Source: Chloranthus sessilifolius | Lineage: Eukaryota; Streptophyta; Magnoliopsida; Chloranthales; Chloranthaceae | NCBI GenBank assembly: GCA_021018995.1 | Contig: CM037585.1 | Coordinates: 125,330,831-125,394,830, forward strand | DNA: 64,000 nt | Direction of reading: 5' to 3' | Shown: positions 47,701 through 58,697 of the stretch, piece after piece | Layout of the letters: each line of letters starts with the position of its first letter | Position numbering within the stretch: the first letter of the stretch is position 1 | Made by a program: the position numbers and the translations under genes | Notes under the pieces: generated by a model | The model's input: only the letters and a program-made list of their open reading frames with translations | Databases searched by the model: none | What the model was told of the DNA's origin: nothing

Positions 47701-48642
47701 ACCCCAAAAAATGTGTCTGGTCGGGCAAACCCGATTCGAAATCTGCTAAAACCCCACTTCCTTTTATTTATTTATCATATATAAAATAACGGTTGGGTTA
47801 GGTCAGGCCAACATCTGTCCAACCTGACCAAGCCTTTGATTCTACTAGACCCGACAAGTAAACTTTATGAGCCCAATCCGGTTCATCCAGTTCAAAAAAT
47901 GGGTCGGGTGGGTTGGGTAGCAGGCTTACTGGACCCGTTGCCTATCTACAGGGCTTACTGCCCCGATGGATAGGTTATGCACCATGTGTAAATATTTCAT
48001 TTGATTGATCTCTTGCATCGTACAGGTTCTCTACTAGTTCATAGGTAATACATGAGAAATCACAATATAGTAATAAGTAAAAGAAAAAGTTGAGGCATTT
48101 TTTGGTCTTCCATTGTAAGAGAAAATAGTCGTTTTCCGATCAAATTAAAAAAAAAGAAAAAAAGAAGAGAAAATAGTCTGAAGGTATTTAAAAGAAGGGC
48201 CAATTTAATAGCCCACGAGATGCTACTATTAACATATATGGCTACTCATTTTGGATACATGCAATATGTGGTGGCTCGACATCATTTTATCAATGCATCT
48301 CATCGTTTTGAACAATAGGAATCAACGAGAGGTGATAAATAGGTACCCTTCTAAAAATTTTGTGGAAAAAACTGCGTTCTAAGGTACCCTTCTAAAAACA
48401 TCTTGGAAGACCATGTTAGTGGGCTATATCGACCTTGTATATAACTTTCATGCTTCTTGTGATCAATTTTCTTCTCTTAGTTTGAGCTAATGATGTAGTG
48501 TTTTTTTCAGGAGCTTTCAGGCATGCCAACTTCTCTGAAGAAAGTGCCATCACAAACTGTAGCTTCTTCTGATGCCATGGCCGAACCGTCTTCCTCAGGT
48601 ACAATCAGAAAAGAGAAATCAGACTCCTCTCAGGCATCTTAA
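41390..48642 (+). CDS. Two 3' exons of an unnamed conserved plant gene
   Basis: Exon 41390-41503 (38 codons, AG before, GTAACA after) reads QAAADVLFQYSQFVMVCIG then EGVRPCDLRLHLMK. The terminal exon 48511-48642 (AG before) reads ELSGMPTSLKK ... GTIRKEKSDSSQAS, stop TAA at 48640-48642. A poly(A) signal AATAAA lies at 48811-48816. Both exons are phase 0 and the join is continuous (LMK-ELSGMP). I believe it belongs to a conserved plant protein but cannot name it. The Ser-rich tail looks disordered. The 7.0-kb intron contains RTE LINEs, a MITE and a solo LTR. Upstream exons were not found; the MEDYE exon at 26,886 is one candidate. Exon calls rest on open frame, splice sites and protein-like composition. 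Confidence 0.6.
41826..42425 (-). mobile_element. RTE-type LINE 3' end, 5'-truncated
   Basis: On - the sequence reads CNKFRYLCSTLQSDGGFEDD then VSNRINAGWMEWRR, matching the RTE polyprotein between the RT and its C-terminus. It ends at a (CAT)n / (ATG)n tail (41,826-41,850 on +). Confidence 0.82.
42490..42870. repeat. Dispersed repeat R, copy 1
   Basis: Shares with 56,490-56,860 an ordered set of strings: AATTAAAAAGG, TTGGTTAAAGGTGCA, CAATGCACCAGGTTCAAGCG, CCTAAGGGGATGGGTGAACC. Class unknown. GCGTTCGAACC is box B-like. Confidence 0.7.
43675..45494 (+). mobile_element. RTE-type LINE, partly deleted, interrupted by a MITE
   Basis: Protein text in order: KRIAKEVLGDSKRRK and KETWWW (43,690-43,790), AKKAVSKVKYETYNHLYTRL (43,890), ISEAEVKVALTKIKKRRALG (44,165), KLWERK and ENKFEFMLRNSTTEGIF (44,400-44,510). 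After the insertion at 44,587-44,911 it resumes with CWATKERQEDRLNVAEMRM and CLRWFGHV (45,060-45,240). It ends with the (GATGAT)n tail at 45,478-45,494, typical of plant RTE. The RT catalytic segment is missing, and many stops are present. Confidence 0.82.
44587..44911. mobile_element. GGGTTGTCAG-type MITE-like element with (AT)n core
   Basis: Inverted ends TAGGGTTGTCAG... and ...TTGACAACCCTA. The interior is full of CCCGACCC / GGGTCGGG-like strings with a ~40-bp AT tract in the middle (44,737-44,778). It interrupts the RTE reading frame. Related segments lie at 47,650-47,945 and 53,440-53,740. Confidence 0.68.
45498..45590 (+). mobile_element. tRNA-derived SINE fragment
   Basis: GTCTGTAGCCCAATGGAATG and GGTCGGAGGTTGAATCCTAG are spaced like boxes A and B of a tRNA-derived SINE. 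It begins directly after the RTE tail. Confidence 0.5.
45828..46873 (-). mobile_element. Solo LTR, 1036 bp, TSD CTATG
   Basis: LTR 45833-46868 has ends TTATGCGGGAGAAACG ... ATGTCCCTATCA (the first TG has become TT), between perfect CTATG duplications at 45828-45832 and 46869-46873. Its landmarks (TTTGCACCAAG, TTCATTCAATAATCAA, ACCTTATATAGTAGG, right end CC..ATCA) match the LTRs at 28.2, 34.3 and 37.3 kb. TATA on - near 46,452-46,466. The U3 has no obvious palindrome array. Confidence 0.8.
46874..48510. other. Intronic DNA of the unnamed + gene
   Basis: 47,021-47,239 is a clean frame (GWQRFASKYRLQSEVVSSRG, YERLVRGTYDWASWVN) that I cannot assign. 47,400-47,510 has three copies of CATGTCGTCCATAGTAAATTTTG-like text. 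47,650-47,945 is the CCCGACCC-rich repeat. Confidence 0.4.
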
Positions 48643-48855
48643 AATGGGAGAGATGAAACAGAAGTATAGCTCTTAAAACAAGAATGGCCTGTTCTTCTAC
48701 TTGTAGTTAGTATTAGGTGCACTTCATTTAGTTGAACATTATTTAAGCTGGTTTATAGATCAGACATCTGTTATTTTACTGTTGGGATTGTTTTCTGCTT
48801 CATTCAACAAAATAAATGATATATGGATAGGAAAATATAAAATGAAATAGATGAT

Positions 48856-49660
48856 TACATGATGGGAGTCATTACTTGCACACACAAAGTTGGCCCAAGC
48901 ACACAATTTAAAAGAACACTTGATATTTTAGGGAGCTGTACCATATAAAAAGAAAATCTAAGTTGTTTGATTAGAAGGTCATGATCTAAAGATTTTTGGT
49001 TCAATAACAGTTCAATATCTCTATCAGATGATTCAATGCAGTTAAATGTCAAATCAGATGATGGCCTTTGACTTTATTGAATCGTATGATAGAGGTTGTC
49101 TTTCGTGCCAATTTTTTGCACAAAGGATCTTTAGATCATGGCCTTCAAATCAGATGAGTTAGATGATGTTTTCACATGACAAGTCCCCAAAATACTAAGT
49201 TGGGTACCTCTCTATTCACACCTACAGGTTACTAAGGCGCCTACGTCTGAAACCCATTGATTGCTTGGAATCGAGCGATGGAGATCATTTTTCGCCCTCA
49301 TCTCGACACAAGGAATCTTGAGAACATGAGCATACCATCAGTTTTTTTATTCCACGTGGCACATCCCTAAAATCACTTTTGAGCATGGTGTGTGCCGTGT
49401 GATTTTAGGGCCACTTTTTTTAGATTTGCGCCCTTGGAATAAAAAATTGGCCGTCTGATGGTACAATCATGGTCTCAAGATTCATTTTGTGGAAGATTAG
49501 GTTGAAAAACGATCATCTGATTCTAAGCAATTGATGGGTTTCAGATACAGGCGCCCTCAATAATCCTGTAGGCACGATTAGAGGCACCCTCTTAGGATTT
49601 TCTTTTGAATTGTGCACAGGGCCGACTTTGTGTGTGCAAGTAATGACTCCCGTGCATGAT
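48856..49660. mobile_element. hAT-like MITE, ~790 bp, carrying a nested hairpin element
   Basis: Terminal inverted repeats of about 45 bp (GGGAGTCATTACTTGCAC at 48864; reverse complement ending 49651). Imperfect 8-bp flanks TACATGAT (48856-48863) and TGCATGAT (49653-49660). It contains a complete long-hairpin element at 49,223-49,575. Confidence 0.72.
49223..49575. repeat. Long-hairpin MITE-like repeat, copy C (nested)
   Basis: Inverted ends CCTACAGGTTACTAAGG.. and ..CCTCAATAATCCTGTAGG, with arms of over 100 bp (GGCGCCTACGTCTGAAACCC / GGGTTTCAGATACAGGCGCC). Same family as the copies at 12.9 and 13.35 kb. Confidence 0.72.
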
Positions 49661-49939
49661 TTATACGTGCATGTTTGAAAGTGCATGTGTTATATGTTTG
49701 TATGGAGTGTAAGAGGCTGTGCATATCTCGCTAGGGGCGGAATCACGTTATGACTTGAGTGGTCAATTGACCATCCAAACTTTCTAAAAATCTGTTATTA
49801 TTTTTTAGGGGTCCTAATTTATATTAGTGGATCTCCATCCATCTAAAATTATATTGACCACTCAAATTTATTTTAAAACTCTAAAGGAAACTTTTATGGT
49901 GTTTGTTTCCATAACAAATATTATTTTCTTTTGAAACTA

Positions 49940-50150
49940 AATCTTTTTTCCTCCTGGGATTCTCTCTGTCTTCCTCTCTTTCATTCTCTCTCTCTCTCCA
50001 GCGCCCTCTCACTCTCTCCTCGTGGTCTCTATCACTTTCCATCCCTCTCGCCAACGATTTGTCTCTTTCCCCGGTATTCTATCTCTCTAAGTCTCCCCTC
50101 TCCCCTCTCCCCTCTCCCCTCTATTCTATCTCTCCAGCTAAGTCATCATG
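49940..50150. repeat. Pyrimidine-rich tract with CCCCTCT heptamer repeat
   Basis: About 200 bp of TC-rich DNA. Near 50,092-50,125 the heptamer CCCCTCT repeats four times. It gives a spurious Ser/Leu/Pro open frame. Confidence 0.85.
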
Positions 50151-50602
50151 ACCGCTTCGGCGCTTCCTGTGAGACGCCAATGTGTCCAAGGTATTTTATA
50201 TTTTAGTTTTGGATCATTAACTTGATGGCTAATGATTTTTGAATCCTTATTAACTTAATGTCTAATGATATGCCACTCTATTAGGTATTAACATAATAGG
50301 GTTTTAAACTAATTAAGGTTTTAACATTAGGTTAATGCTAAAACTCTAATCAATTTAAAAGCCTAATATTAAAACTTTATTACCCTAATGTTACTTTAAT
50401 TATATCTAATTTTTTATTCTTATATTTATTTTTTTAAATTTAAGTTAAAACTCTAATCGCCTAATGGATCCAAAGCCTATTCCCTCAACTCATGTAATTT
50501 TTTTTTAAATTTTTTTTGGAACCCTAATACAAAATCCCTAATTATCTGGTACCTCCACTACTAGTCATTTACTAATTATACTTTGTAAAGGGATAATGGC
50601 TT

Positions 50603-51010
50603 TTGACCGACGTTTAAACACCAAATGGTGTTTAAATGATCTTCCACTATTAAAAAGTCGCTTTTTATCTTACACTATTAAAGTGTGATTTATCATTGTG
50701 ACTTGTGTCACACATCTATGATCAATCTAAATTGTCCAAGTCACAATCCGTTGTTGGAGCATGTCCCTACCAGAGGATTATGCTTTTAAATAGATGTAAA
50801 CCATTTGATCAGTAAACTTTAATACCAGCCAACAAAATTTGGTATTAGAGTTCACAGATCGAATGGTTCAAATCTCAAAAAATATGATTTTTGGACCCAT
50901 AGCCCTTCAAATGATAATATATCAATTTGATGGTATGGATTTCCAAGATCATAAGCCAAGAAATGGTGTAAGATCTTTTACACACCATTTGTTGTTTAAA
51001 TGACCGTCAG
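50603..51010. repeat. Possible MITE
   Basis: GACGTTTAAACACCAAATGG at the left and CCATTTGTTGTTTAAATGAC at the right are imperfect inverted copies about 390 bp apart. No target duplication was established. Confidence 0.4.
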
Positions 51011-52071
51011 GAGAGTGGTCCCATTTGTGTTTTTTTTTTTTGAGCCCTAATGCTAAAATCCATATATTTTATTTATTGTTTCTTTATTTTTTTGGAATAA
51101 ATATTTTCTAATTATAAATTTTTCTGTAGTTGTAAATGTGTATTTCTTGATATATTCATTCATTTAATAATTATTATTTTTTATTTTTTTTTAAAAAAAT
51201 TATTATTAATTTATAATGAAAAAAAGTTCTCATTTTCTTTTGTAAATTACTTGTTAGAAGAATATGGTGTTTTCGGTTTATAGTCCATAACTTATGGGCA
51301 CAATATTTATATGGTGTTGGTGATGGAGGCTTATAAATGAGAGATTAAATGAGAAAGTTAAGAGCCTCAATCTCGTAAGTTGCCCAACTCAATAGGAGAT
51401 GAATTGATGAATGATTGTAATCACGTGTATCGAGAAAGATAATTTTAATAGTATCAATGATGAAAAAATCACAAATTACTTTCAAAATATGAAAACTCGT
51501 TGTGGACAATTACTAGTGTAATTAACAATGATCTATGAATGTTATCTTTTCTTTAAGCAATTTTTCAGCATTAATTAATTAAATGACCAAACAAATTTCT
51601 TAAATCTTTTTTAAACCCTCAAAAGGGCGAAGAGCTACTGAAGATTCTATGGAAGGATATTGGCTTGTGCATGAGAGCTAGTACAAACTAGTTTACAGGT
51701 AACTGGGGCAAAATCGGCGCCATAACCATTAGGCAAGAGGTGTTTATTGCTCTTTTATCAAATAAAAAAACACCAAAACCGAGGTGTTTATTGCTATAAT
51801 AACTTATGATTGGAAGTAGGCAAAAGAATTCTTCCAAAATTCATCAACAAAGGAATTAAATAAAAATTGATCACTGGGACTCCGACAAGGGTGAGAGCTA
51901 GATGAGTGACGCGTGAGCCACCCAAACTTGTGTATTAAAAAGTATTGTCCATCATCGATCTAATGGTCAATCGATTAGATTAGATCAATTATTAGATCAA
52001 ATAGCAAATCAATGGTGTAAAAGATGAATGATAAAATATTTCATTAAGTCACCTTTAGTTTCAGTGGAAAT
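51011..52071. other. Unassigned AT-rich DNA
   Basis: T-rich and A-rich runs (51,030-51,240). No gene or element recognised. Confidence 0.4.
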
Positions 52072-52477
52072 ATATTTTGGAAGCCATTACTTGAACACGT
52101 TTTTCAAGTGATTGCACCGAATTAAAGAAAGACTTGGTATTTTAGGGACATGTGATGTAAAAATGTAGTCTGAGCCATTTGATTTGAAGTTCATGATCAA
52201 TAGATCTCCGATTCATAAAATTGGAGCAAAACACGATACTTGTCATATTATCTATTATAGTCAACTGTTGAATTATATAATAGCCTTAGACTCCATTTAA
52301 TCAAATGATGAAAATTACATTTTGTTCTAATATTTTGCAATTGATATCTCTAAGTCATGGCCTTCAAATCAACGGCTTAGATGGAGTTTTCACTTAGTAG
52401 AGGCTGCTAAACCTGCAAGTCTTTCTTTTAAATTTGGTACAATCACTTGAAAAGCACGTAATGGCTCCCATATTTTG
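52072..52477. mobile_element. hAT-like MITE, 390 bp, perfect 8-bp TSD ATATTTTG
   Basis: Element 52080-52469. TIRs of about 55 bp (GAAGCCATTACTTGAACACG at left; ..GTAATGGCTCCC at right). ATATTTTG at 52072-52079 and 52470-52477. TIR sequence places it in the same family as 48,864-49,651. Confidence 0.87.
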
Positions 52478-52639
52478 TACTTTTTAGGTTTTTTTTACCA
52501 TGTATATATTCAATAAAAATTCTTGATTGGATGGTTAAATCATCCAATTGGGTGACCTTTTTGCTATAGCTGAGTGTGTGATGGAGGCATGGGTCAAACA
52601 ATCTCGGATTCAGTCTGCCCTCTGACAGATATGTATTGT

Positions 52640-52860
52640 TCATATCATCTAATACATTGAATGTATCGGCCGAAACATTGTTCAATGTATCAGACGATTG
52701 ATACTTCATTTAAAAAAATAAAAATAAATTATCAGACGATAATTTGGCCGTACATTAAGGGTTGATAAATTGCACTGTATCAACCCGGTGCCCGCCGAAA
52801 CCGATACAGTTTGGACAATATGTATCAGTTTCGTCCAGAATTTTGAACTGTGGTTGGGAG
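52640..52860. repeat. TATCGGTATC-type dispersed element
   Basis: Repeated GTATC / GATAC strings (GAATGTATCGG, AACCGATACAGTTTGG) ending CAGAATTTTGAAC. It resembles the inner element at 26,350-26,517. Confidence 0.5.
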
Positions 52861-53439
52861 GCCTATACTGTGAATGGGTTCAGTTTGATGTGACCATGTT
52901 CCATGTGCCTCCATTGATTAAGGCCCATCAACCTTAAGCTTACCTATCGAAAAGAAAAACAACAGTAATCTTATCTGGAGTTCATAATTTTCATTGTTAA
53001 GAGCATCTCCAGCAAGGTTAGATAAATCTGAATAGTTAAAACCCCATTTTCGTTTCACTCTATTTTAGCTAGCTATCACCTTTCTAAAAAAACTCGCCAA
53101 CAAGAATAGCTATTTTAGCTACTCCCTCTTTAAAATTATAATTTGTAATGGAGGTTGTTGGGTTTTCAAGCCTCACCCATCGTTGAGAATGAAGGATGTT
53201 TCAGGCTTTTTAGAAGCTGGGTACCTGTTTTCAACAGAGAATCTGTAGATGAACAAGTTTGCTATAGACTCAGATCATGATGGAGATCTTTTTTCATCAC
53301 AATAGGATCTTGAGGAACGAAACCTTTCACCCAGTCAAAACTTTGGCTCTGAGTGACCAAAAAAACCTTTGATTGAGCAATCCACATGGCACAAGTCTAG
53401 TCACCCTGACAGCCCTCCATAATCCAAGATTCAAGATGA

Positions 53440-53740
53440 ACTATGGGCAGGGTCGGGCCTAGATCATTACCGTGAATTAGGGCTGTCAGCTGTCAATGGC
53501 TGGGCCTAAATTTTGGCTGCTCCAGAAAAAAATGGCATTTGCCCAACCCAACCGACCCAATGTGCACACCAACTTGATCAGTCGAGTGTATATGCCCGAC
53601 CCGATGCCTGGCGTGAAAGCCCAACCCAGTTAAAAATCCCCTATTTCCGTTGATTTTATATTATATATAAAAAATCGGTCAGTTCGGTCGACCCAATTTT
53701 TGCGCTAAGAGTTAATGTACCCAACCCTATAATTTTCAAG
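53440..53740. repeat. CCCGACCC-type dispersed element
   Basis: AGGGCTGTCAG near 53,488, GCCCAACCCAACCGACCC and TATGCCCGACCCGATGCC, with a short TATATTATATA core. It resembles 44,587-44,911. Confidence 0.5.
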
Positions 53741-53919
53741 AATCTACGCGATGCATGTTTTTGGTAATATAACAAAGAACAACATTAAACCAAAATTCAG
53801 TAGCTGGCTCTTCGGAATGTGCTCAGGTTGTTTACCAATCTTGTCTCGAGAAGTGATTTCGCCAATTCTCTCCGCAAAAGAAAAGAATGAATGAAGGAAA
53901 CAGGACCTTTTCTGAAGCT

Positions 53920-56868
53920 TCACGGCTCTTCAAAAGTGCCCTCAGCATACTCCTCGCCCCCGACACCTGGGGTTCCATTTGCAACCCTTGAGTAAGGAGC
54001 ATAGACGGAGACGGGACTGCTGCGAGAATGGCGGCCCTGTGTTATTGTACTGCTTCTTGTCACCTTTAAGCGGGCCTTTCGTCCCTGAAGAAAAGGGTGC
54101 ACTTACATATAAATGGAAATCCAAGATAAAAAACACTTAATATAAGAGGTATCAAAATTCGGCCAATACCGATACGTATTGGAGATACGGATCACTATTG
54201 TTGGAAACCAATACCGATACCACCCCGATACAGGTGTCAGGGTGGTATCGGTATTCGTCTTGGTATCGGCAATACTGTATCAGTATTGGACGTTACTGTA
54301 TAGGTATCAACTGCTAGTCATTTTTCTTTTTTCCGAAAAGAATGTTCAAAGTGTCAGCGATACCATAGCGGACTGATACCCAATACCGATACTGAGTTAC
54401 ACACCTTGCCAGACAAACATAAATTTACCAACATACAGTCTGTGATCCGAGGGCGTTTGAATATGGGAGCATGTATCATTAACAGTTATAGTTCAGCAGT
54501 AATATTGTGTGTTTTGTTAGAGGTGATACTCAAATGGGGTTGGGCCTCTAGCTCAACTGGAAGGATGCCAATCACACATCCCAACGGAAATCGCTACCCT
54601 TTCACCAATCACACAACCATGCATGTGCTGCATAACTTGGTTGCAAACACTGAACCATATTGGCCAGGACAGTCGGACAACAAGCCACCATTGCGAGCGC
54701 CCAAAATCCAATGATATATGAATGTGTTCATGCATTTAAAGGCTAGAAGAGTTAAAACTATTGTTCTTAAATATATCTTAATGGCTGTTTAACATAGTTA
54801 TAATGGCAATAAAATAAATATTAAAATGCATCATCACTGTTGAAAATTTACAGTAAAAAAATGCATAATAGTAATAGAAAATTTGAAATTGCAAAGGAAA
54901 TTATTAGTTTTACTGCTAAAAATAAAAATATTTCTTATGTTGGAATTAATATGGATGTTAACTCATAAAAGACACCATTAGAACATTACAAAAGGTTACA
55001 AATTACAAATGATAAAACAATTACCTAAGAATAAAACTCTAGTGGGTGATAATAAAAATCTATTTAGGTTAAAAAAACAGTCATATATAATAAAATAAGT
55101 ATACAGTAACATTAATAAATGGTAAAAGTATGATGTAGATGTCTAACATCTAACAATAACTAGAATTTAAGACGTTAAGGTTTACTGGAATAAGGTTTGC
55201 AGCTGTCAGGGTTAGATGGAGGAGGCGAAGAGGGAGAAGGAGAAGAGTGAAAGAAAAAATTATGGTTGTAACTTAGATCACTTACTCCCTTTTTATCATT
55301 ATATATATTACTCATAATAACTAGTGACACCCCCACACCCACACAAATACTAATGTCATACTACACACTCAAATTGGATGGATAAAAATAAAAAAACTCT
55401 CTCAAGTTGGTGCATAGATATCAATCATGCCCGACTTGGGTATATAGTCATGCAATCTTGACCTTCCTAGTGCCTTAGTGAGTATATTGACTATTTGTTT
55501 TTCGGATCCGACTTGTGGGAGACAAATTTCATTCGATCCAATTTTCCCCTGAATGAAATGGCAATCAAATTCAATATAATTAGTCCTTTGGTGGTAGACA
55601 AGATTTTCTGCTATCTGTTTGGCTTCTTGGTTATCTCCAAAGAGAATCATAATGAGCTATGCATTGATTTCTAAATCAGCTACAATAAACCTAATCTATA
55701 TCCTTCACGAACCCCTTAAGACATGGCTCCATATTCCACTTATGCACTGGTGTTGGACACAACATGTTGCTTTTCACTCCTCCAAGTGACCAAATTGCCT
55801 CCGACGGAGGTACAATATATAGTGGAAGATCTCCTATTACTAAGAGACTCAGCCCAATCTACATCAATGTATATCTCAACATTGAAGTGACCCTGATCAC
55901 TATATAGAAGGCCCACCCTAGGGCTAGACTTCCAAGTATCTGATAATTTTGTATACGACATCCAAATGAATAGTCTGTGGAGCATGTACATGCTGACTGA
56001 TAACACTCACTGCATAAGCAATGTCTTGGTCGAGTGCGGGTGAGATATATCAACGCTCCAACCAGCCTTTGATACATTTGAATACCCTCAAGTAGTTCTC
56101 CATCTTCCGAATTTATCATGTGCTTTTGGTCTATCTAAGGGCTTAGATCCCAACTTGTCAGTCTGCTTGATTAAATCTAGGACAAATTTCTCTGGGAAAT
56201 ACATACACCTTCCTTGATCTAGTAACGTTCAAGAAAGTATTTCAGGGGCCCTAAATCTTTAATATCGATCACTCGACTCATGTACAGATCTCCTCTTCAT
56301 TTTTACCCGTGACAACAATATCATTGTCACACCCCAAAATCCCACGTACGTATCAAAAGGACCTGGAAACATGAGGTTAGGACCGGTAAACAGATAACAA
56401 AATATGCAAAATTAAACAATAGAAAATTGAAAACAAGTAGCTTTTATTTCCTTCACGAACAGTTTTACAAGTACAACTGTAGAACAGAAATATGCGTTCG
56501 AACGCATGGATGATCCATGCACTCGAACCAGCTCGGCGCCACGGGCATCCAAGAGCGGGTGCAACTGAAAATTTCCCAAGGATGATCAGCTCCATCTAAA
56601 AAATAAATTAAAAAGGGGATTTATCCACCTTTCAAAAGTTGGCCAAAGGTGCAAATTTTCAATGCACCAGGTTCAAGCGGCGGAGAGGAAAGTTTGACCT
56701 AGGTTTTGAAGGGAAAAATGGTCTAAAACATAATTTTATTTTTCGAACCCTAAGGGGCTGGGTGAACCCTTAAAAGATGGGTGTAACTCGTGATCACGTG
56801 CCATGTGATCTAGCATTCGAGTGCACAGTCACCGCCATGCACTAAAATGCATAATCCCATATTCCTCT

Positions 56869-56901
<33 letters not shown>

Positions 56902-58658
56902 AATACATATGCACATGGGCACACTAACATAATATCCATCAGGGTAAGGTTAGCACTGTCCACAAAAAAATTGGATATGCCTTGCATTTTGAAAAACAAC
57001 TAAAGTTGCAAAGGTATGGGGTAGGTAAAGTAACCCTTTGGTAAGCCCTTGTTCACATTTGGTAATTAAAAGAATACCAAAGGGTCAAAAGTGCTCCATT
57101 CCATTTCAATTTAGTTCAATATTTTAAGTTGATAAGGTCATTTCAAGTCCAATTTTTCAGGTTACAAGTGCACACGCACACACACACACCCCAAATTTTC
57201 AGGCTCCAAGGTGCACCCACACACGCATGTGCACACACACGCACGCGCGTGCACACACACAACCATATCTCCTATGTACTTGCAATCAACATAACAAATA
57301 CATAGCTGTTCGACTTCGAACTGCAATGTAAGTAGCAGGAAATTGTAGTGCATCGGAACGAACCTTTCCCATACATTTCTCCAAATGAGGAGCAAACCTT
57401 CCAGCCACAATTGATCGCCTACAATTCATGCACTCAAAGATCTCGCTGGCAACAGCAGGATGTGTTTGCCCAAATATATCAACCACATTCTTGCCATTAG
57501 CTTCACCACTGCTGCTAGGATCAGCAACCCTTGCCCGAGCCTGTGACGAAAGCTTTAATTCTTCTTCTTCTTCTTCTTCCATATTACGATCAAGACCCAA
57601 CCTAGCTATCCGGTGGCATTCAGATGCAACATCTACAATTATGGAGTCTAGAAGGTCCCCGAAAAACTGAGATGATAGCTGCAAACAGCAAACCCCAATA
57701 ACAGCAATGAAAAGCAGCACATGCCAATAGAAAAAAGAACATACAATAAAAATGCAGCAAAGACTTGAGTGAGTAATTACAACATGTGAATACCGCACCA
57801 AGTAATTGCTACTAGTTAAACCCATGGCTAGACCAAGGACTTAAATATAGATACTGGTGTTCATATTGTTAGGCTCTGGTACTCAATTCCATCATCTGAT
57901 AGAAACTCCATATCGTTTTGAATTGGGCGATAAAGTGAGAAACGACCCTATCAATTTATGTCGTCCACTACAAATCCTAATAAGCTAATATGGATTTGTA
58001 CCCCCAGGTTCTGACACTGACACACATGACCAATATGTATCAGTATCATCTGGGCTTTCAATCATGGTCTACACTAGACCCAATCAATTGTAGTGAGGGT
58101 TTTCCTTCATAATCAAGTAAATCGAAAAGTTAAAGCAGCTATGGTGGTCTTCTCTATGGATATTTCTTTATTAGGAGTTCAGATTTTACATCGAAGTTTT
58201 TCGGATATTGCAGGCGATGTCCTACTGAGCCGTTTTTATAGAATAATAAAAAAGATAGTACCATAGTTTTGAATCTTCATGCTAAAAAAGTATGATCCAC
58301 TACCTCAGCTTCTCCCATAGTTACTCTAATAGAAAAAGAAGAAAAATAATAATACTAATCATCGCCATCATCATCAAAATTTATCTCATTTATTTGGGGT
58401 CGGATTTGAAAGTCCTATTTCTCCACTCATTTCTGTTCAGCACTAAGCTCCCCAGAACTCCACAATTGTTCATGTCACTTCTCACTGCTTCCCTCCAAGT
58501 CTTCACTAGCCTTTCCTCTTCTCCTACTTATGCTTGTAACATCTCAATCCTTCGTATAAGGTCTGGTTCTGACTTCTGATGGACATCTCCAAACCATCTC
58601 AAACAACATACATTACAGAATTAAGGAAAAGCCCTTTATCTCGTGCATTTGGAGTTTG

Positions 58659-58697
<39 letters not shown>

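Noticed and set aside
49931..50206. Ser/Leu/Pro-rich 91-codon frame
   Set aside because: Low-complexity pyrimidine tract with a heptamer repeat.
57286..57825. Single 179-codon protein starting MGLTSSN on -
   Set aside because: Its first ~48 and last ~25 residues are intron read-through; the real exon is 57364-57678 of SGF11.
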